Below are positions 1-9,511 of a stretch of 64,000 bases of DNA, piece by piece. Under the pieces are notes generated by a model. That model ran no database searches, had not been told where the DNA came from, and was given only the letters and a program-made list of their open reading frames with translations. How positions within the stretch are numbered: position 1 is the first letter of the stretch; every line of letters begins with the position of its first letter. The DNA is taken from positions 186,001-250,000 of the forward strand of contig JAEZKA010000076.1 of the NCBI GenBank assembly GCA_023436225.1, written 5' to 3'. Both the position numbers and the translations under genes were made by a program. Source of the DNA: Bacillota bacterium (GTDB taxonomy: Bacteria; Bacillota; Clostridia; Lachnospirales; Lachnospiraceae).

Positions 1-603
1 AATCGAGTCCCAACCAATTTCCTTCCAAATATGTGTAATATAGATCATGGGTCGGAATGTATCCGGGTTGGTCAAAGGAGAAATTTTATCCACTCCTAAA
101 ACGCTAAGAAGCTGATTAAAAATTCCGCCACTTCCAAAAATATTAATGATGATACCTGATAAAACTACCCATGAGATCAAATGCGGAAATGTAAATACTG
201 TCTGAAAGAACTTTGCTACCTTCCCTTTTGATATCTCGTTCATTAGTATAGCCAATATAATTGGTAGAGGAAAATGGAAGATTAATTTACCAAGGCTTAT
301 CGTTATTGTATTACGAAACGCTTTCCAGAATTGAAAATCAGAAAGCATATTTATAAAATTATCAATTCCTATCCAGGGGCTTCCTATAATCCCTAATTTA
401 AAATTATATGATTTAAAAGCTAACGTTACCCCGTACATAGGGATATAACAGAAAATCGCATACCACACGACTACAGGTAACAGCATTAAATAGTAATATC
501 GATAATTCCAAATAGTTTTTAATAATCTGCTATTGGATTTTTTATATGTAACTGTCCCTTCTTCTATATGATTTTTTTTCTTATGCACACTCAGGTTCTT
601 CAA
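1..603 (-). CDS. Sugar ABC transporter permease, LplB/YtcP type (partial, 3' end outside window)
   Basis: Inner-membrane permease subunit of a carbohydrate (CUT1) ABC importer. The 201 residues visible read as a short charged cytoplasmic N-terminus (KKKNHIEEG), a first membrane span (YYYLMLLPVVVWYAIFCYIP) followed by the family-typical MYGVTLAFKSY, then PWIGIDNF and FWKAFRNTI, as in LplB-like permeases. The reading frame is open to base 1, so the C-terminal half, including the EAA loop, lies outside. I chose a TTG start at 603 because AAAGGGG sits 8 bases upstream; an in-frame GTG at 621 has no ribosome binding site. The gene is divergent from a YesMN-type two-component pair, the usual arrangement for oligosaccharide uptake loci. 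The sugar cannot be told. Confidence 0.85.
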   Translation of the reverse strand, partial: MKNLSVHKKKNHIEEGTVTYKKSNSRLLKTIWNYRYYYLMLLPVVVWYAIFCYIPMYGVTLAFKSYNFKLGIIGSPWIGIDNFINMLSDFQFWKAFRNTITISLGKLIFHFPLPIILAILMNEISKGKVAKFFQTVFTFPHLISWVVLSGIIINIFGSGGIFNQLLSVLGVDKISPLTNPDTFRPMIYITHIWKEIGWDSI

Positions 604-1082
604 GTTCTTTTCCCCTTTCACTTTGTATACTAATATTGTATTTTGTGGGCGGCAATTTTCATATGGATAAAAATTTTATGAAACATAATAATTCTGCTAA
701 ATAATTCCCTCCCATTAAATTTATTGTCGATTTGTACATGTCAACCATAAAATTCTCCATATACATTCCATCGCATTAAGATTTATTTTGTACTTATATA
801 ATAAAGCAACTTACTATCATAAGCGTAAATCAATCGGTTTGCAGATTGCTTTCTATTAAGAATAAGGTAGTCAATACTCTGATTAGACTATAGAGAATAA
901 TAAGACTTTTCCACTTTTATCTTCCTATTTAATATAGAATAATCATGGACAGAGACTTGCAGATGCTGTAATATATTCATGACAATTAGAGATTAACATA
1001 AAACGCTGTCAGAAAATTTGCATTATTACACATACGAAACATACATTATGACATACGACAGCATTAAAGGATGGTATAAAAT
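604..1082. promoter_or_regulatory. Divergent intergenic region between permease and response regulator
   Basis: 479 A/T-rich bases separate the divergent permease and response-regulator genes and must carry both promoters. A plausible rightward promoter is TTGCAT (1018-1023), 18 bases, TACATT (1042-1047), close to the start at 1083. GCTGTC (1005-1010) and GACAGC (1056-1061) form a spaced inverted repeat around that promoter and could be an operator. Nothing else is recognised in the rest of the stretch. Confidence 0.35.
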
Positions 1083-2552
1083 ATGTACTCAGTACTACTT
1101 GTAGATGATGAACAATGGATTATTAAAGGACTTACATGCGGAATAAATTGGGATAAATATGAATTAACTGTCGCTGGTGAAGCCCGCAATGGCATAGAAG
1201 CACTTCGTTTTATTGAAGAATATAAGCCTGATATCGTTATCACCGACATAAAGATGCCTGGTATGAATGGTTTAGAATTAATAAAGAATGCGAAATCAGT
1301 TTGTCCAGATACTTTGTTTATCTTATTAAGCGGGCATGCCGAATTCTCCTATGCACAGAAAGCATTGATGTACGGGGTATATAATTATTGTTTAAAGCCT
1401 TTTGAATTAGAAGATATTGAAGCCACATTAAGCAGAGCCCTTAAGGATTTAAAAAAACGGGAAAACTCTTCCTCAGAGGATTCGCTATACATTAGCGACA
1501 TTATAAGTTCAAATAATTCTAATGCAATCAATGCGATACTCAGCACAAACAATTTAGAAGTTTCTAAGGACAGGCCTTTGATCACACTTGTTAGTGTGGG
1601 TTCCGAAAAGCTCTCCTTGGATCCTTCTATATCCCACATCAGCTTCAAGACCGGTTACCAACGATATGCTTATCTATTGAAAGCTACCGATATAAAGAAA
1701 ATGGTGAGATATATCGAGACCTCCGTGCCCAATTGGATAAGCATCGGCATCGGAAACACGATTTCAGATTGCCTGATGATAGATCAATCCTTGGATATTG
1801 CTACTTCGAATGCTTATACAATTTTTATCACAGGGGAACAAGGTATCCATACTGCTCCAATCGTCAGTACGAAATCCTCCATCAATGAAATATTATCCAA
1901 GTTATTGATTGCAGTGAATCATATGGAGTATTCACAAATATGTATGTGCCTTAATCAGGCCTATGAAGAAATATTAAATAAACATTTATCCATTCAATAT
2001 GCCTATATGTTATACCATGTTATCAATTATATATATAAGAGTGATACTATGACTACTAAGAACACCTATATCGGAGATTACGAAAAACTCTATATTCGTT
2101 TTGGAACTTTGGAAAATATGATTGAGTACTTAAAAACATATGCCTGTGACATCTGCGCCCAATCAGGTACCACTCATCCAGTAGAGCATACAACACTAAA
2201 GAAGATTTTAAAATATATTGATGAGCATATTACAGAAGATATAACGATGCATGATATAACTAATAGATTCTATATAAGCGGAAGTTATTTGAGCCAGCTA
2301 TTCAAAAAAGAAGTTGGTACAAATTTTATCGACTACATTACCAGAACTAGAATTGCATATGCTTGTAATCTGTTAATTAATTCCGATAAACAAGTTCAAG
2401 AAATCAGCCAAGAATGCGGATATAATGATTATTGCTATTTTGCCAAGACATTTAAACGGTACCAGAAGGTAACCCCATCAGAGTATCGTAGTGCAAAATC
2501 CATCCCTTCCATCACAGCCGTATCAAAGGAGCCTCCTAATGAAAAAGTTTAG
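1083..2552 (+). CDS. Response regulator, REC + AraC-type DNA-binding (YesN family)
   Basis: Cytoplasmic transcription factor of a two-component system. The N-terminal receiver domain (residues 1-120) shows the acidic pair D8/D9, phospho-acceptor D55 in DIVITDIKMPGMNG and the conserved K105 in YCLKPFE. A variable middle region of about 250 residues follows, then a C-terminal AraC/XylS double helix-turn-helix (about 380-475) ending in the signature CGYNDYCYFAKTFKRYQKVTPSEYR. Length 489 fits YesN-like regulators. Its 3' end overlaps the start of the sensor kinase, so the two are translated together. It probably activates the divergent sugar permease operon; the sugar is unknown. Confidence 0.93.
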   Translation: MYSVLLVDDEQWIIKGLTCGINWDKYELTVAGEARNGIEALRFIEEYKPDIVITDIKMPGMNGLELIKNAKSVCPDTLFILLSGHAEFSYAQKALMYGVYNYCLKPFELEDIEATLSRALKDLKKRENSSSEDSLYISDIISSNNSNAINAILSTNNLEVSKDRPLITLVSVGSEKLSLDPSISHISFKTGYQRYAYLLKATDIKKMVRYIETSVPNWISIGIGNTISDCLMIDQSLDIATSNAYTIFITGEQGIHTAPIVSTKSSINEILSKLLIAVNHMEYSQICMCLNQAYEEILNKHLSIQYAYMLYHVINYIYKSDTMTTKNTYIGDYEKLYIRFGTLENMIEYLKTYACDICAQSGTTHPVEHTTLKKILKYIDEHITEDITMHDITNRFYISGSYLSQLFKKEVGTNFIDYITRTRIAYACNLLINSDKQVQEISQECGYNDYCYFAKTFKRYQKVTPSEYRSAKSIPSITAVSKEPPNEKV

Positions 2553-4314
2553 TAAATTACCTATGAGAGTTCAGTTTCTCTCTATGGCATTATTACTTGT
2601 TATCATTGTACCAATCTTAATTATTGTATTTTATAATCAATCCAAAAATATAGTGATCGATCAAAATATCGATCATAGCACTGAAATATCCTCCGTACTG
2701 CAGAATAATATATCAAAACGTTATACGGACATCTCTAACCTGATGTTATATACCGGATATCATGGATCCATATCTGAATTTTTAAATGCTGATACCAATT
2801 CAGAACGATACCATGCAAGTAAGGATGTAGCAGACTTATTTCAGTTAATTGACAATACACAAACAGGAATCTATGATATCTATATCACAGATAATAGCGG
2901 ACGCGTATTTTATCAATATGGTTATACTAATATTGATCTAAATTCAAGTGGACTTGAAAATAATGGTGGACAGATTTACTATGATGGACTGGCAACAATA
3001 AACACCTCAACCAACACTTCCGAAAAAGTATTCGTTTTTAGAATGAACATTTTTTCGGATGGGTCAAAGGCACCCATCGGTCATAAAATTGGCTATCTGA
3101 CCGTTCTCCTAGATGCTAATTTTATTAATCTTACTGCAGAAAACTTACCTAATTTATCAGAAACCGGTATCTTTCTAATCGAACGGGATAATAACATATT
3201 CACGAGAGTGAATTCCTCTGGTTTGACACTCACCGAGAAGGATATAAATACAATTGAAAACGTAGATGAGTCACCTGTTCTATATACGCTTAATGGTAAT
3301 AAGTATTTATTTCTGCTTCACCCAATACCGGAGATTGAAGGAAAGATCATAACTGCAACAAAATATGAGGACTTAATATCAGGCATAGACCAGGTAAGGG
3401 GCATTAGTATCCTGTTGTTTACCATCCTGGTGATTGTAATTGCAATACCTATGGTGATTATGGTCCATAATTTCGTTCAGCCTCTAAACCGACTCATGGA
3501 TTTTATGTTCTCCATAAATGAAGGCAATCTAAAGATGTTAAAGCAATCGGTGAAGCTTGAGGGATGCACGGAGATAGAAGCTATCTCCGAAGAATTCAAC
3601 CAAATGCTTCGTCAGATAAACAGCTTAAATCAACAGCTTTTTACAACGACTACAAGCTTATACCAGCAGGAAATAGAGGCACAAAAATTGCAAAATGCAT
3701 ATCTTCAGAGTCAGATTAATCCACACTTTTTATTTAATACCTTGGATTCAATCAAAGGGATCGCATTAGCATCAGGAAATCGTGAAATTTATAAAATTGC
3801 TTCTTCCTTCAGCTCCATTTTCCAATATAGTACTAGTAGCAATTCCTACGCTTATTTAAAAGAAGAGTTAAAGGCTGCAGAGCATTATCTATCCATAATC
3901 TCCATTCGATTTTCTGATAGGATAAGTTATAAGATTGATTGTTCAGAAGAATTATATAATCAAGAGGTCCCTAGGATGATCCTGCAACCTGTGATCGAGC
4001 ATACTGTAACTCATGAACTGGAACCGCTTATGGAAGGTGGAAATCTTCTCATTCAGGTATCAGTCAAAAACGATACTCAGTATGAAATCAATATAATAGA
4101 TAATGGCGTAGGGATGGATGAGCAGGAGGTGATCCTATTAAATGAAGCCTTGAAAAAGGATGATGTCATGTCCTCGAACCTAAATACTGATTTTGAAAAT
4201 CTGCATAGCATAAATTTACGTATGAAGATAGCTTATGGGAATGAATATGGCATTTCTGTTATGAGTGAAGCAGGGAAAGGCATGCGAAAAACCTTCTTAT
4301 TACCACGACATTAA
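2539..4314 (+). CDS. Sensor histidine kinase, YesM family
   Basis: Membrane sensor partner of the preceding regulator. Two membrane spans (near residues 12-32 and 290-312) bracket an extracellular region of about 250 residues; a HAMP-like linker (FVQPLNRLMDFMFSINEG) follows. The cytoplasmic part has the His_kinase domain with phospho-acceptor His in QSQINPHFLFNTLDSIKG and an ATPase domain with N box (PRMILQPVIEHTVTHELE) and G box (DNGVGMD). The N box has His where Asn is usual (IEHTVTHE versus VENAIKHG), which may weaken ATP binding. I take the ATG at 2539, not the longer frame from 2491, because AAAGGAG lies 7 bases before it. It overlaps the regulator gene by 14 bases. Confidence 0.92.
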   Translation: MKKFSKLPMRVQFLSMALLLVIIVPILIIVFYNQSKNIVIDQNIDHSTEISSVLQNNISKRYTDISNLMLYTGYHGSISEFLNADTNSERYHASKDVADLFQLIDNTQTGIYDIYITDNSGRVFYQYGYTNIDLNSSGLENNGGQIYYDGLATINTSTNTSEKVFVFRMNIFSDGSKAPIGHKIGYLTVLLDANFINLTAENLPNLSETGIFLIERDNNIFTRVNSSGLTLTEKDINTIENVDESPVLYTLNGNKYLFLLHPIPEIEGKIITATKYEDLISGIDQVRGISILLFTILVIVIAIPMVIMVHNFVQPLNRLMDFMFSINEGNLKMLKQSVKLEGCTEIEAISEEFNQMLRQINSLNQQLFTTTTSLYQQEIEAQKLQNAYLQSQINPHFLFNTLDSIKGIALASGNREIYKIASSFSSIFQYSTSSNSYAYLKEELKAAEHYLSIISIRFSDRISYKIDCSEELYNQEVPRMILQPVIEHTVTHELEPLMEGGNLLIQVSVKNDTQYEINIIDNGVGMDEQEVILLNEALKKDDVMSSNLNTDFENLHSINLRMKIAYGNEYGISVMSEAGKGMRKTFLLPRH

Positions 4315-4403
4315 TGACTACTCTGCTGCTAACCAGTTTAATCCTGTAAGAACGTGTACACCGACTGGCGTGGTCCAGCTTTGCCGGACACACAGCGCAC
4401 TCC

Positions 4404-4448
4404 AAAAACACCCTATTCAGTTCACCAGGAACTGAGCAGGGTGTTTTT
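4404..4448 (+). terminator. Intrinsic terminator after the two-component operon
   Basis: A long stem, AAAACACCCTATTCAGTTC (4405-4423) pairing with GAACTGAGCAGGGTGTTTT and a four-base loop, ends in a T tract. The A tract on its 5' side means it can also stop leftward transcription. Confidence 0.85.
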
Positions 4449-4522
4449 GCAATATCATATACAATTCTTTTGACACGATATTCAGTACTTTATCATTTCA
4501 CACCTTTTATTACTAATTTCAA

Positions 4523-5851
4523 CTACATAACCTTCTTATACGGTGCAAGCATACCTTCATTTATTTTGTTTCCTATTTTCGCTTTCAGCTTTGGAGAAGA
4601 GATTAGCGCGCCCACAAGATACATTTTTAATACTGTTCCTTTTTTCTTTTGAGGAAAGTCATATAAGCCATGTTCTTTGTAGAAACGATGATCCGCTTTC
4701 ATCATACCACGCATGAGCCAAATTAGATCCCTGAAAATTATCATTCCGCCAACACCATAGAAATTCTTAGGCTGAATATACTTATGGCTGATTGCATAAG
4801 CAAGCCTTTCAGCAAGTCTGTCTATTTCCACATCCGGATCTATTTCATCACACGCAACTCCGGCAAGAAAATTTCCTCCAACCTCACTTCTACCTTCTAT
4901 AATCATCTGCAGATTAGACTCCGATGGATAATTTCCGCTAATTAGGTATCCTGTCGGCATTCCCATCGTCACAGTTCTATGACCATTACAGAACTGCCTG
5001 TCATCATACATCTTAAATACGGAGCCCATGGAATGATCCTTAATGGAAAAGGCATATATTATAGCATCTGCGGTCTGAATACTGTTACGTAGGAAATCAT
5101 CAAAGCCATCCTTATAAATGCATTTTCCAGTAGTCGCACAATTAAAGCAGCCGATACATCCTCCGCGAAAAGGATATTCGGAAATATTAACAATACGACT
5201 CTTATACTTAAGAACTGCCCTAAATCGGTTAATCATATCATTAAGCTGCTTATCGTCCTTAGCACAATCTGTAACGATAACTACGTCTCCGCTTTTTTCA
5301 TTCTGACTGGACGTAACAGTACTAACCGGACGATGTGTTGAACCCACAGTATAATTTGGAATAGTTTCATATACATCATGCTCTATGCTCCAGCACACAT
5401 ATTCAAAAAAATCTTTCGCAGCCTTTCGTCCATTTTCGTTCAAAAGGTCATCCATATCTGCAGATAGTCCCTTAATGTATTTCATGCCAAGATCCTGACA
5501 GTTCTCCTGAATATATTTATGTGCAGTCACATCGTAAAAATGCTTCGAGGTAGTAATCTGAGTAACAAACTTACCTGATACATTAAGACCGGATGCTTTC
5601 AAAAGCTCTATAAACCGATGCAGCTGACTTGGTGCTATAAAGGTATAAACAGGATAAGAAAAGACAATCAGATCTGCACCTGTTATTGCGTCAGCCACAG
5701 CTGTAAAGTCCTTTTCCAAGGCTTTAATGTTATGTCCAACATGAAGATACTGAAATTTATGCTTTGGAGACCTTTTTTCCAAATACAATGAAGTTTGCAA
5801 CGTAATACTATACTGACCTTTAGGACCTCCATTCAGAACCAGAACTTTCAT
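4523..5851 (-). CDS. Two-domain flavodoxin-fold NAD(P)H oxidoreductase / iron-sulfur flavoprotein-like
   Basis: Predicted soluble FMN-binding oxidoreductase with a duplicated flavodoxin-like fold. The first copy starts MKVLVLNGGPKGQYSITLQT with a phosphate-binding loop like NADPH-dependent FMN reductases and has DLIVFSYPVYTFIAPSQL. The second copy begins near residue 188 (DVVIVTDCAKDDKQ) and contains the Cys-rich segment GGCIGCFNCATTGKC followed by DDFLRNSIQTADAIIYAFSI, typical of iron-sulfur-flavoprotein relatives. The C-terminal 60 residues (LIWLMRGMMKADHRFYKEHG) are extra. AGGAGG precedes the ATG by 6 bases. Substrate unknown; it stands alone between two terminated units. Confidence 0.75.
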   Translation of the reverse strand: MKVLVLNGGPKGQYSITLQTSLYLEKRSPKHKFQYLHVGHNIKALEKDFTAVADAITGADLIVFSYPVYTFIAPSQLHRFIELLKASGLNVSGKFVTQITTSKHFYDVTAHKYIQENCQDLGMKYIKGLSADMDDLLNENGRKAAKDFFEYVCWSIEHDVYETIPNYTVGSTHRPVSTVTSSQNEKSGDVVIVTDCAKDDKQLNDMINRFRAVLKYKSRIVNISEYPFRGGCIGCFNCATTGKCIYKDGFDDFLRNSIQTADAIIYAFSIKDHSMGSVFKMYDDRQFCNGHRTVTMGMPTGYLISGNYPSESNLQMIIEGRSEVGGNFLAGVACDEIDPDVEIDRLAERLAYAISHKYIQPKNFYGVGGMIIFRDLIWLMRGMMKADHRFYKEHGLYDFPQKKKGTVLKMYLVGALISSPKLKAKIGNKINEGMLAPYKKVM

Positions 5852-5983
5852 ACTTTACCTCCTAAGTTTCTTTTACTTTACTCATTTAACGAAACTTTTC
5901 CTAAGTACAATCGTAAATAATTTATTACTTAGTATAACACAATATTTTCTTGGTTGACTACCTGCTATTTCATAGATTTAGCA

Positions 5984-7510
5984 TTATATAGTAGTATGGT
6001 TCGCTTCGACCTGCAAAGCTTGTGCAAGCTTGCCAAACTGGGCTATTTGCTCCTCCAACCTAATAAGCATTGCATCGTACATTTCAATTTCAGTCATAAT
6101 TTCATCTGTACAGTCAGATGCATTCTCTGAGAGTTTAGCTACCTTTCCTACCAAAGTACTCGATTCTTCCGAAGATGCAAGTAGCTCTTCTACACATGCT
6201 GAAATTTCCTGAACAGCATTACTAATATCGATTGATTCTGTCTGTATGCTACTGAAGGTGTCACGAGTGACATCCATCGCCTTACGTTGTCCAACAAGTG
6301 CCTTTGTTGACTGGTTGATTTTATCCACAGTGTTTTCTGTGCTTAGTTTATTATAATTTACCAATGAGTTGATCGTGGTTACAGCCACTTTTGTGTCATC
6401 AGCTAGCTTTCTGACTTCTTCTGCTACTATAGCAAAGCCCTTACCATGCTCACCGGCTCTGGCTGCTTCTATGGATGCGTTCAAAGCCAACAGGTTCGTC
6501 TGCTTTGCAATATTTATGATTGTATCAACAATCGAAGAGATCTTCCCGGAATTTTCCTCTAATTCATTAACAGCCATCATGATTTCCTGATTGGTCTTTT
6601 CAGAGCTATCAAGGCAGTACTCTTGACTTTCAATCGCCTTGTTTCCCAAATCGATAGCAGTTAAAAACTCGGATAATCTAGTTCTAATTCCAATTGTATT
6701 TTCTGCAACATTACGTATTGCCATTCCAATCTCATCTAACACAGTTACGTTCTTTCCCATATAATCCGATTGGTTCTTTGAGATTTCATGAAGGGATACC
6801 GTCTGTGTATGGATCGATTTAAAGCTTTCTGTGTTTTTATTAGAGGTGTCCTTCAGTGCGTCCGTATTACTTAATAAATCCGTCGATAGCTTCCGTACCC
6901 TGTCAAGTATGTTCTGTAGCTGAGATGCCATTGATTTCGCTTCATCTTCACCTTTTGTCGCAAGGGTGAATAGCTTATTGAAGGCTTTTATAATAAAGAT
7001 AGCTGCTAGGGCTAACCAAAGGTAACAGCAATATCTGATCACTACGTCTCTTGGGAAACTAATAAAACCTCCCCTTTCTATAGTGAAATTATTCCACATA
7101 GCAATATCAATTCCAACAGAAGCGATAAAAGAAAACCAAATCAACTTAGCATCAAAGAATAGTATTGTAACTGCAATCATGAAATAACCTAATGTATGAG
7201 TCTCCGGTGCATCTACCGTAGTCAGACGCATCAGAATAAGCAGTATGGTTAGGGCTAGCGTCATGAGCCATTTGGTCCATGCCCTGTCAGCATATTTTAC
7301 ACTCAACCACTTTACAAGTAATGCATTCAGTACAATTCCTGCTAATGTTGCGCCAAGCATTCCAAATGTCATGTACTCACTGGCAATGCCCGCAATAATT
7401 GTGCCAAAAGCAGCAAGAAGCATTACAGTGGATACTCCGGTAACAATCCATAAGTAATACTTCTTTGCTTCTTTATCAATTAATTCACGAGTACTTGAGT
7501 TAAAAGCCAT
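5984..7510 (-). CDS. Methyl-accepting chemotaxis protein with polytopic membrane N-terminus
   Basis: Chemoreceptor. Residues about 20-175 form five to six closely spaced hydrophobic segments with short loops and no extracellular ligand domain, so it probably senses from within the membrane or through a membrane-derived signal. Residues about 190-500 are a coiled-coil cytoplasmic domain with the signalling hairpin tip IAKQTNLLALNASIEAARAG followed by GKGFAIVAEEVRKLAD, which contacts CheA and CheW. No HAMP domain is obvious. GGAGG lies 7 bases before the ATG. It is single and flanked by non-chemotaxis genes, as is common for clostridial receptors. Confidence 0.93.
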   Translation of the reverse strand: MAFNSSTRELIDKEAKKYYLWIVTGVSTVMLLAAFGTIIAGIASEYMTFGMLGATLAGIVLNALLVKWLSVKYADRAWTKWLMTLALTILLILMRLTTVDAPETHTLGYFMIAVTILFFDAKLIWFSFIASVGIDIAMWNNFTIERGGFISFPRDVVIRYCCYLWLALAAIFIIKAFNKLFTLATKGEDEAKSMASQLQNILDRVRKLSTDLLSNTDALKDTSNKNTESFKSIHTQTVSLHEISKNQSDYMGKNVTVLDEIGMAIRNVAENTIGIRTRLSEFLTAIDLGNKAIESQEYCLDSSEKTNQEIMMAVNELEENSGKISSIVDTIINIAKQTNLLALNASIEAARAGEHGKGFAIVAEEVRKLADDTKVAVTTINSLVNYNKLSTENTVDKINQSTKALVGQRKAMDVTRDTFSSIQTESIDISNAVQEISACVEELLASSEESSTLVGKVAKLSENASDCTDEIMTEIEMYDAMLIRLEEQIAQFGKLAQALQVEANHTTI

Positions 7511-7848
7511 AACTTCATCCTCCGGTTTGGTAGATTTATTGTTTTTTCTTATGTGATATTTTTAACATACAAAGAAAGATATATATAGTATAACACATAA
7601 TACATCATTTGGTAATTAATATATCTATTTTTTTGAAGTTTCTTAGATAAGAGTAGGGTACCTTGTCGTACTCTACTCTCATTACACTTGTCAGGATATC
7701 GACGGAACACTGCCAGTTGATTGATACCTGCTCTTGTATATTTATTCAATCGCGCTATAATATAGCTAGGATTATTAATAAATACTCTAGAATAACCTAT
7801 CTAATTACAGAGGTTACATGAAGGAGCAGAAAGGTACCTAATGAAAAA
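7511..7848. other. Intergenic region, no gene seen
   Basis: 338 bases between the leftward chemoreceptor and rightward azlC; it must hold both promoters. No RNA gene or riboswitch was recognised. A four-codon frame ATGAAAAAATGA at 7841-7852 overlaps the azlC start by ATGA. Confidence 0.4.
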
Positions 7849-8583
7849 ATGACTAATAAAAATGACTTTTACTATGGCTTAAAGCGTGGTCTTCCCATCG
7901 CTATGGGATATATCCCTGTTTCTTTTACTTTTGGGTTAATGGCTGTCACCGGCGGCATTCCTATCTGGATGGCTGTTATAATATCCCTTACTAACTTAAC
8001 CTCTGCGGGGCAATTCGCGGGAACTAACCTTATTATTGGTGGTGCTGGTTACCCAGAGATCATATTGACCACTTTTATTATTAATATGAGATATATGCTC
8101 ATGTCACTCTCCCTGACACAACGCCTCGACAAAGGAATGCCCCTCTCAAAACGGCTGATCGTGTCTTATGGCGTTACAGATGAGATTTTCACGCTGGCTT
8201 CTTTGGAAAAGGGAACCTTAAGCTATCCCTTCCTTATGGGATTGATTCTTGGTCCGGTAATAGGCTGGACCTCAGGAACCTTTTTTGGAGCCTTCATCAG
8301 TGCCGCTCTACCGGATGCCTTAAGCAGTGCTATGGGAATTGCACTATATGCCATGTTTATTGCAATCATACTGCCATCGGCTATGAAGTCAAAGCCGATT
8401 ACCATAATAGTTCTCCTCACTGTTACCATAACCTGTATTTTGAAATATGTACCTCTTTTTCATGTGATATCCCCCGGTTTTCGTGTGATTATCGCAACTC
8501 TATTGGGTTCTGGCATTGGAGCACTTCTATTTCCAATTCATGAAACAGATGAAAAGATTGGTCAGAAAGGAGAAGACCTATGA
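7849..8583 (+). CDS. azlC: Branched-chain amino acid exporter large subunit AzlC
   Basis: Integral membrane large subunit of the AzlCD (LIV-E) exporter for branched-chain amino acids and analogues. The sequence has the family N-terminus (FYYGLKRGLPIAMGYIPVSFTFGLMA) and the conserved LTNLTSAGQFAGTNLI and TFIINMRYMLMSLSLTQRL segments, and about seven membrane spans over 244 residues, the usual length. The start at 7849 follows AAGGAGCAGAAAGG and overlaps an ATGAAAAAATGA mini-frame by four bases. Its stop overlaps the azlD start (ATGA), indicating translational coupling. Confidence 0.93.
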   Translation: MTNKNDFYYGLKRGLPIAMGYIPVSFTFGLMAVTGGIPIWMAVIISLTNLTSAGQFAGTNLIIGGAGYPEIILTTFIINMRYMLMSLSLTQRLDKGMPLSKRLIVSYGVTDEIFTLASLEKGTLSYPFLMGLILGPVIGWTSGTFFGAFISAALPDALSSAMGIALYAMFIAIILPSAMKSKPITIIVLLTVTITCILKYVPLFHVISPGFRVIIATLLGSGIGALLFPIHETDEKIGQKGEDL

Positions 8584-8888
8584 ACTTACAGTATGCATTG
8601 GTTGCTGTGCTGTTGATGGCACTGGTTACCTATCTTATCAGAGTACTGCCTATTGCTGTCTTTCGCAGGGAGTTACAATCACCCTACATAAAGTCCTTCC
8701 TTCAGTATGTACCCTTTGCGGTTCTGGGGGCTCTTACTTTTCCTGATATCTTTACCTCTACAGGAAATCCCTTAACGGCCGTTTGTGGTACCCTAGCGGC
8801 CCTGTGGCTTTCATATAGAGAAAAAAGCCTGGTAGTAGTTGCTCTTGGTGCGATCCTAACCGTATATATTTCCGGATTGTTGTTATAG
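8580..8888 (+). CDS. azlD: Branched-chain amino acid exporter small subunit AzlD
   Basis: Small membrane partner of AzlC, about four spans in 102 residues. Typical features are MALVTYLIRVLPIAVF near the N-terminus and YVPFAVLGALTFPDI in the middle. The ATG overlaps the azlC stop, and AAAGGAGAAGACCT inside azlC provides the ribosome binding site. Together the two form a two-gene operon. Confidence 0.93.
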   Translation: MNLQYALVAVLLMALVTYLIRVLPIAVFRRELQSPYIKSFLQYVPFAVLGALTFPDIFTSTGNPLTAVCGTLAALWLSYREKSLVVVALGAILTVYISGLLL

Positions 8889-8977
8889 CTTAACACGCTA
8901 GGCAAAAAGAAGTTCTCTGGCCATGAACCTGATGTTAAGTGTGATTCAATAATCTTATTATATTTCCATTATTTTAA

Positions 8978-9026
8978 TTGCAATTTGCATAGATTATTGT
9001 TAAAATATATTTGTTGCATAATGCAA
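8978..9026 (+). promoter_or_regulatory. Promoter and palindromic operator for the MarR operon
   Basis: TTGCAA (8978-8983), 17 bases, TAAAAT (9001-9006) is a near-consensus vegetative promoter. A perfect palindrome, TTGCATAATGCAA (9014-9026), lies at the predicted transcription start. A half-matching TTGCAT at 8985-8990 sits in the spacer. The placement suggests autorepression by the MarR protein encoded just downstream. Confidence 0.65.
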
Positions 9027-9055
9027 TCAATCAATCATATGGAGGTGTCCTAATC

Positions 9056-9496
9056 GTGGCAAAGATAGAGCTGAACCAACAACGGGTCAATGATAACCTC
9101 TTCCTCTTCCTGCAAAACGTGTATCTATTTGAAAAAAGAGAAGCCTCTCTCTTCTCAGTGTCATGGGATGAGGTATATCTTCTGCAGCTCTTAGCAAGAA
9201 AGAATCCAATGACAGTTACCGAATTGGCGAGGAAGCTAAAGGTTAAGAATTTTACTGCTAGCAGGATGATTACGCGCTTAGCTGAACAGAACCTTGTATC
9301 TCGGACACAGGCTACTGAAGACCGGCGGCTTGTAGAAGTGTCCATAACGCAACAAGGACTTAATAAAATTCACGAAATCGAAGCCTTCAATTATAATACG
9401 ATCCTTGCTAATATTGATACTCTAGGTGAAAATGAAGTACAAATCCTGATGAACTCGATCGAAAATCTGGATATTCTACTAGGTCTAAAAGAATAG
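9056..9496 (+). CDS. MarR family transcriptional regulator
   Basis: Winged helix-turn-helix repressor, 146 residues. The DNA-binding core is MTVTELARKLKVKNFTASRMITRLAEQNLV followed by the wing with the MarR signature EDRRLVEVSITQQG. I start it at GTG 9056, which has GGAGG 10 bases upstream, rather than at an upstream TTG that lies inside the palindromic operator. It is first in an operon with a short-chain dehydrogenase and an acetoacetate-decarboxylase-like gene and probably controls them in response to a small molecule. Confidence 0.9.
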   Translation: MAKIELNQQRVNDNLFLFLQNVYLFEKREASLFSVSWDEVYLLQLLARKNPMTVTELARKLKVKNFTASRMITRLAEQNLVSRTQATEDRRLVEVSITQQGLNKIHEIEAFNYNTILANIDTLGENEVQILMNSIENLDILLGLKE

Positions 9497-9511
9497 GAGG
9501 AGTATAAAAAG

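Noticed and set aside
7841..7852. Four-codon mini-ORF ATGAAAAAATGA overlapping the azlC start
   Set aside because: Could be coupled translation, but the same Shine-Dalgarno serves azlC directly and such short frames arise by chance.
8702..8905. Opposite-strand frames over azlD, the MarR gene, MCP and other genes
   Set aside because: Shadows of well-supported genes, without start signals or recognisable domains.
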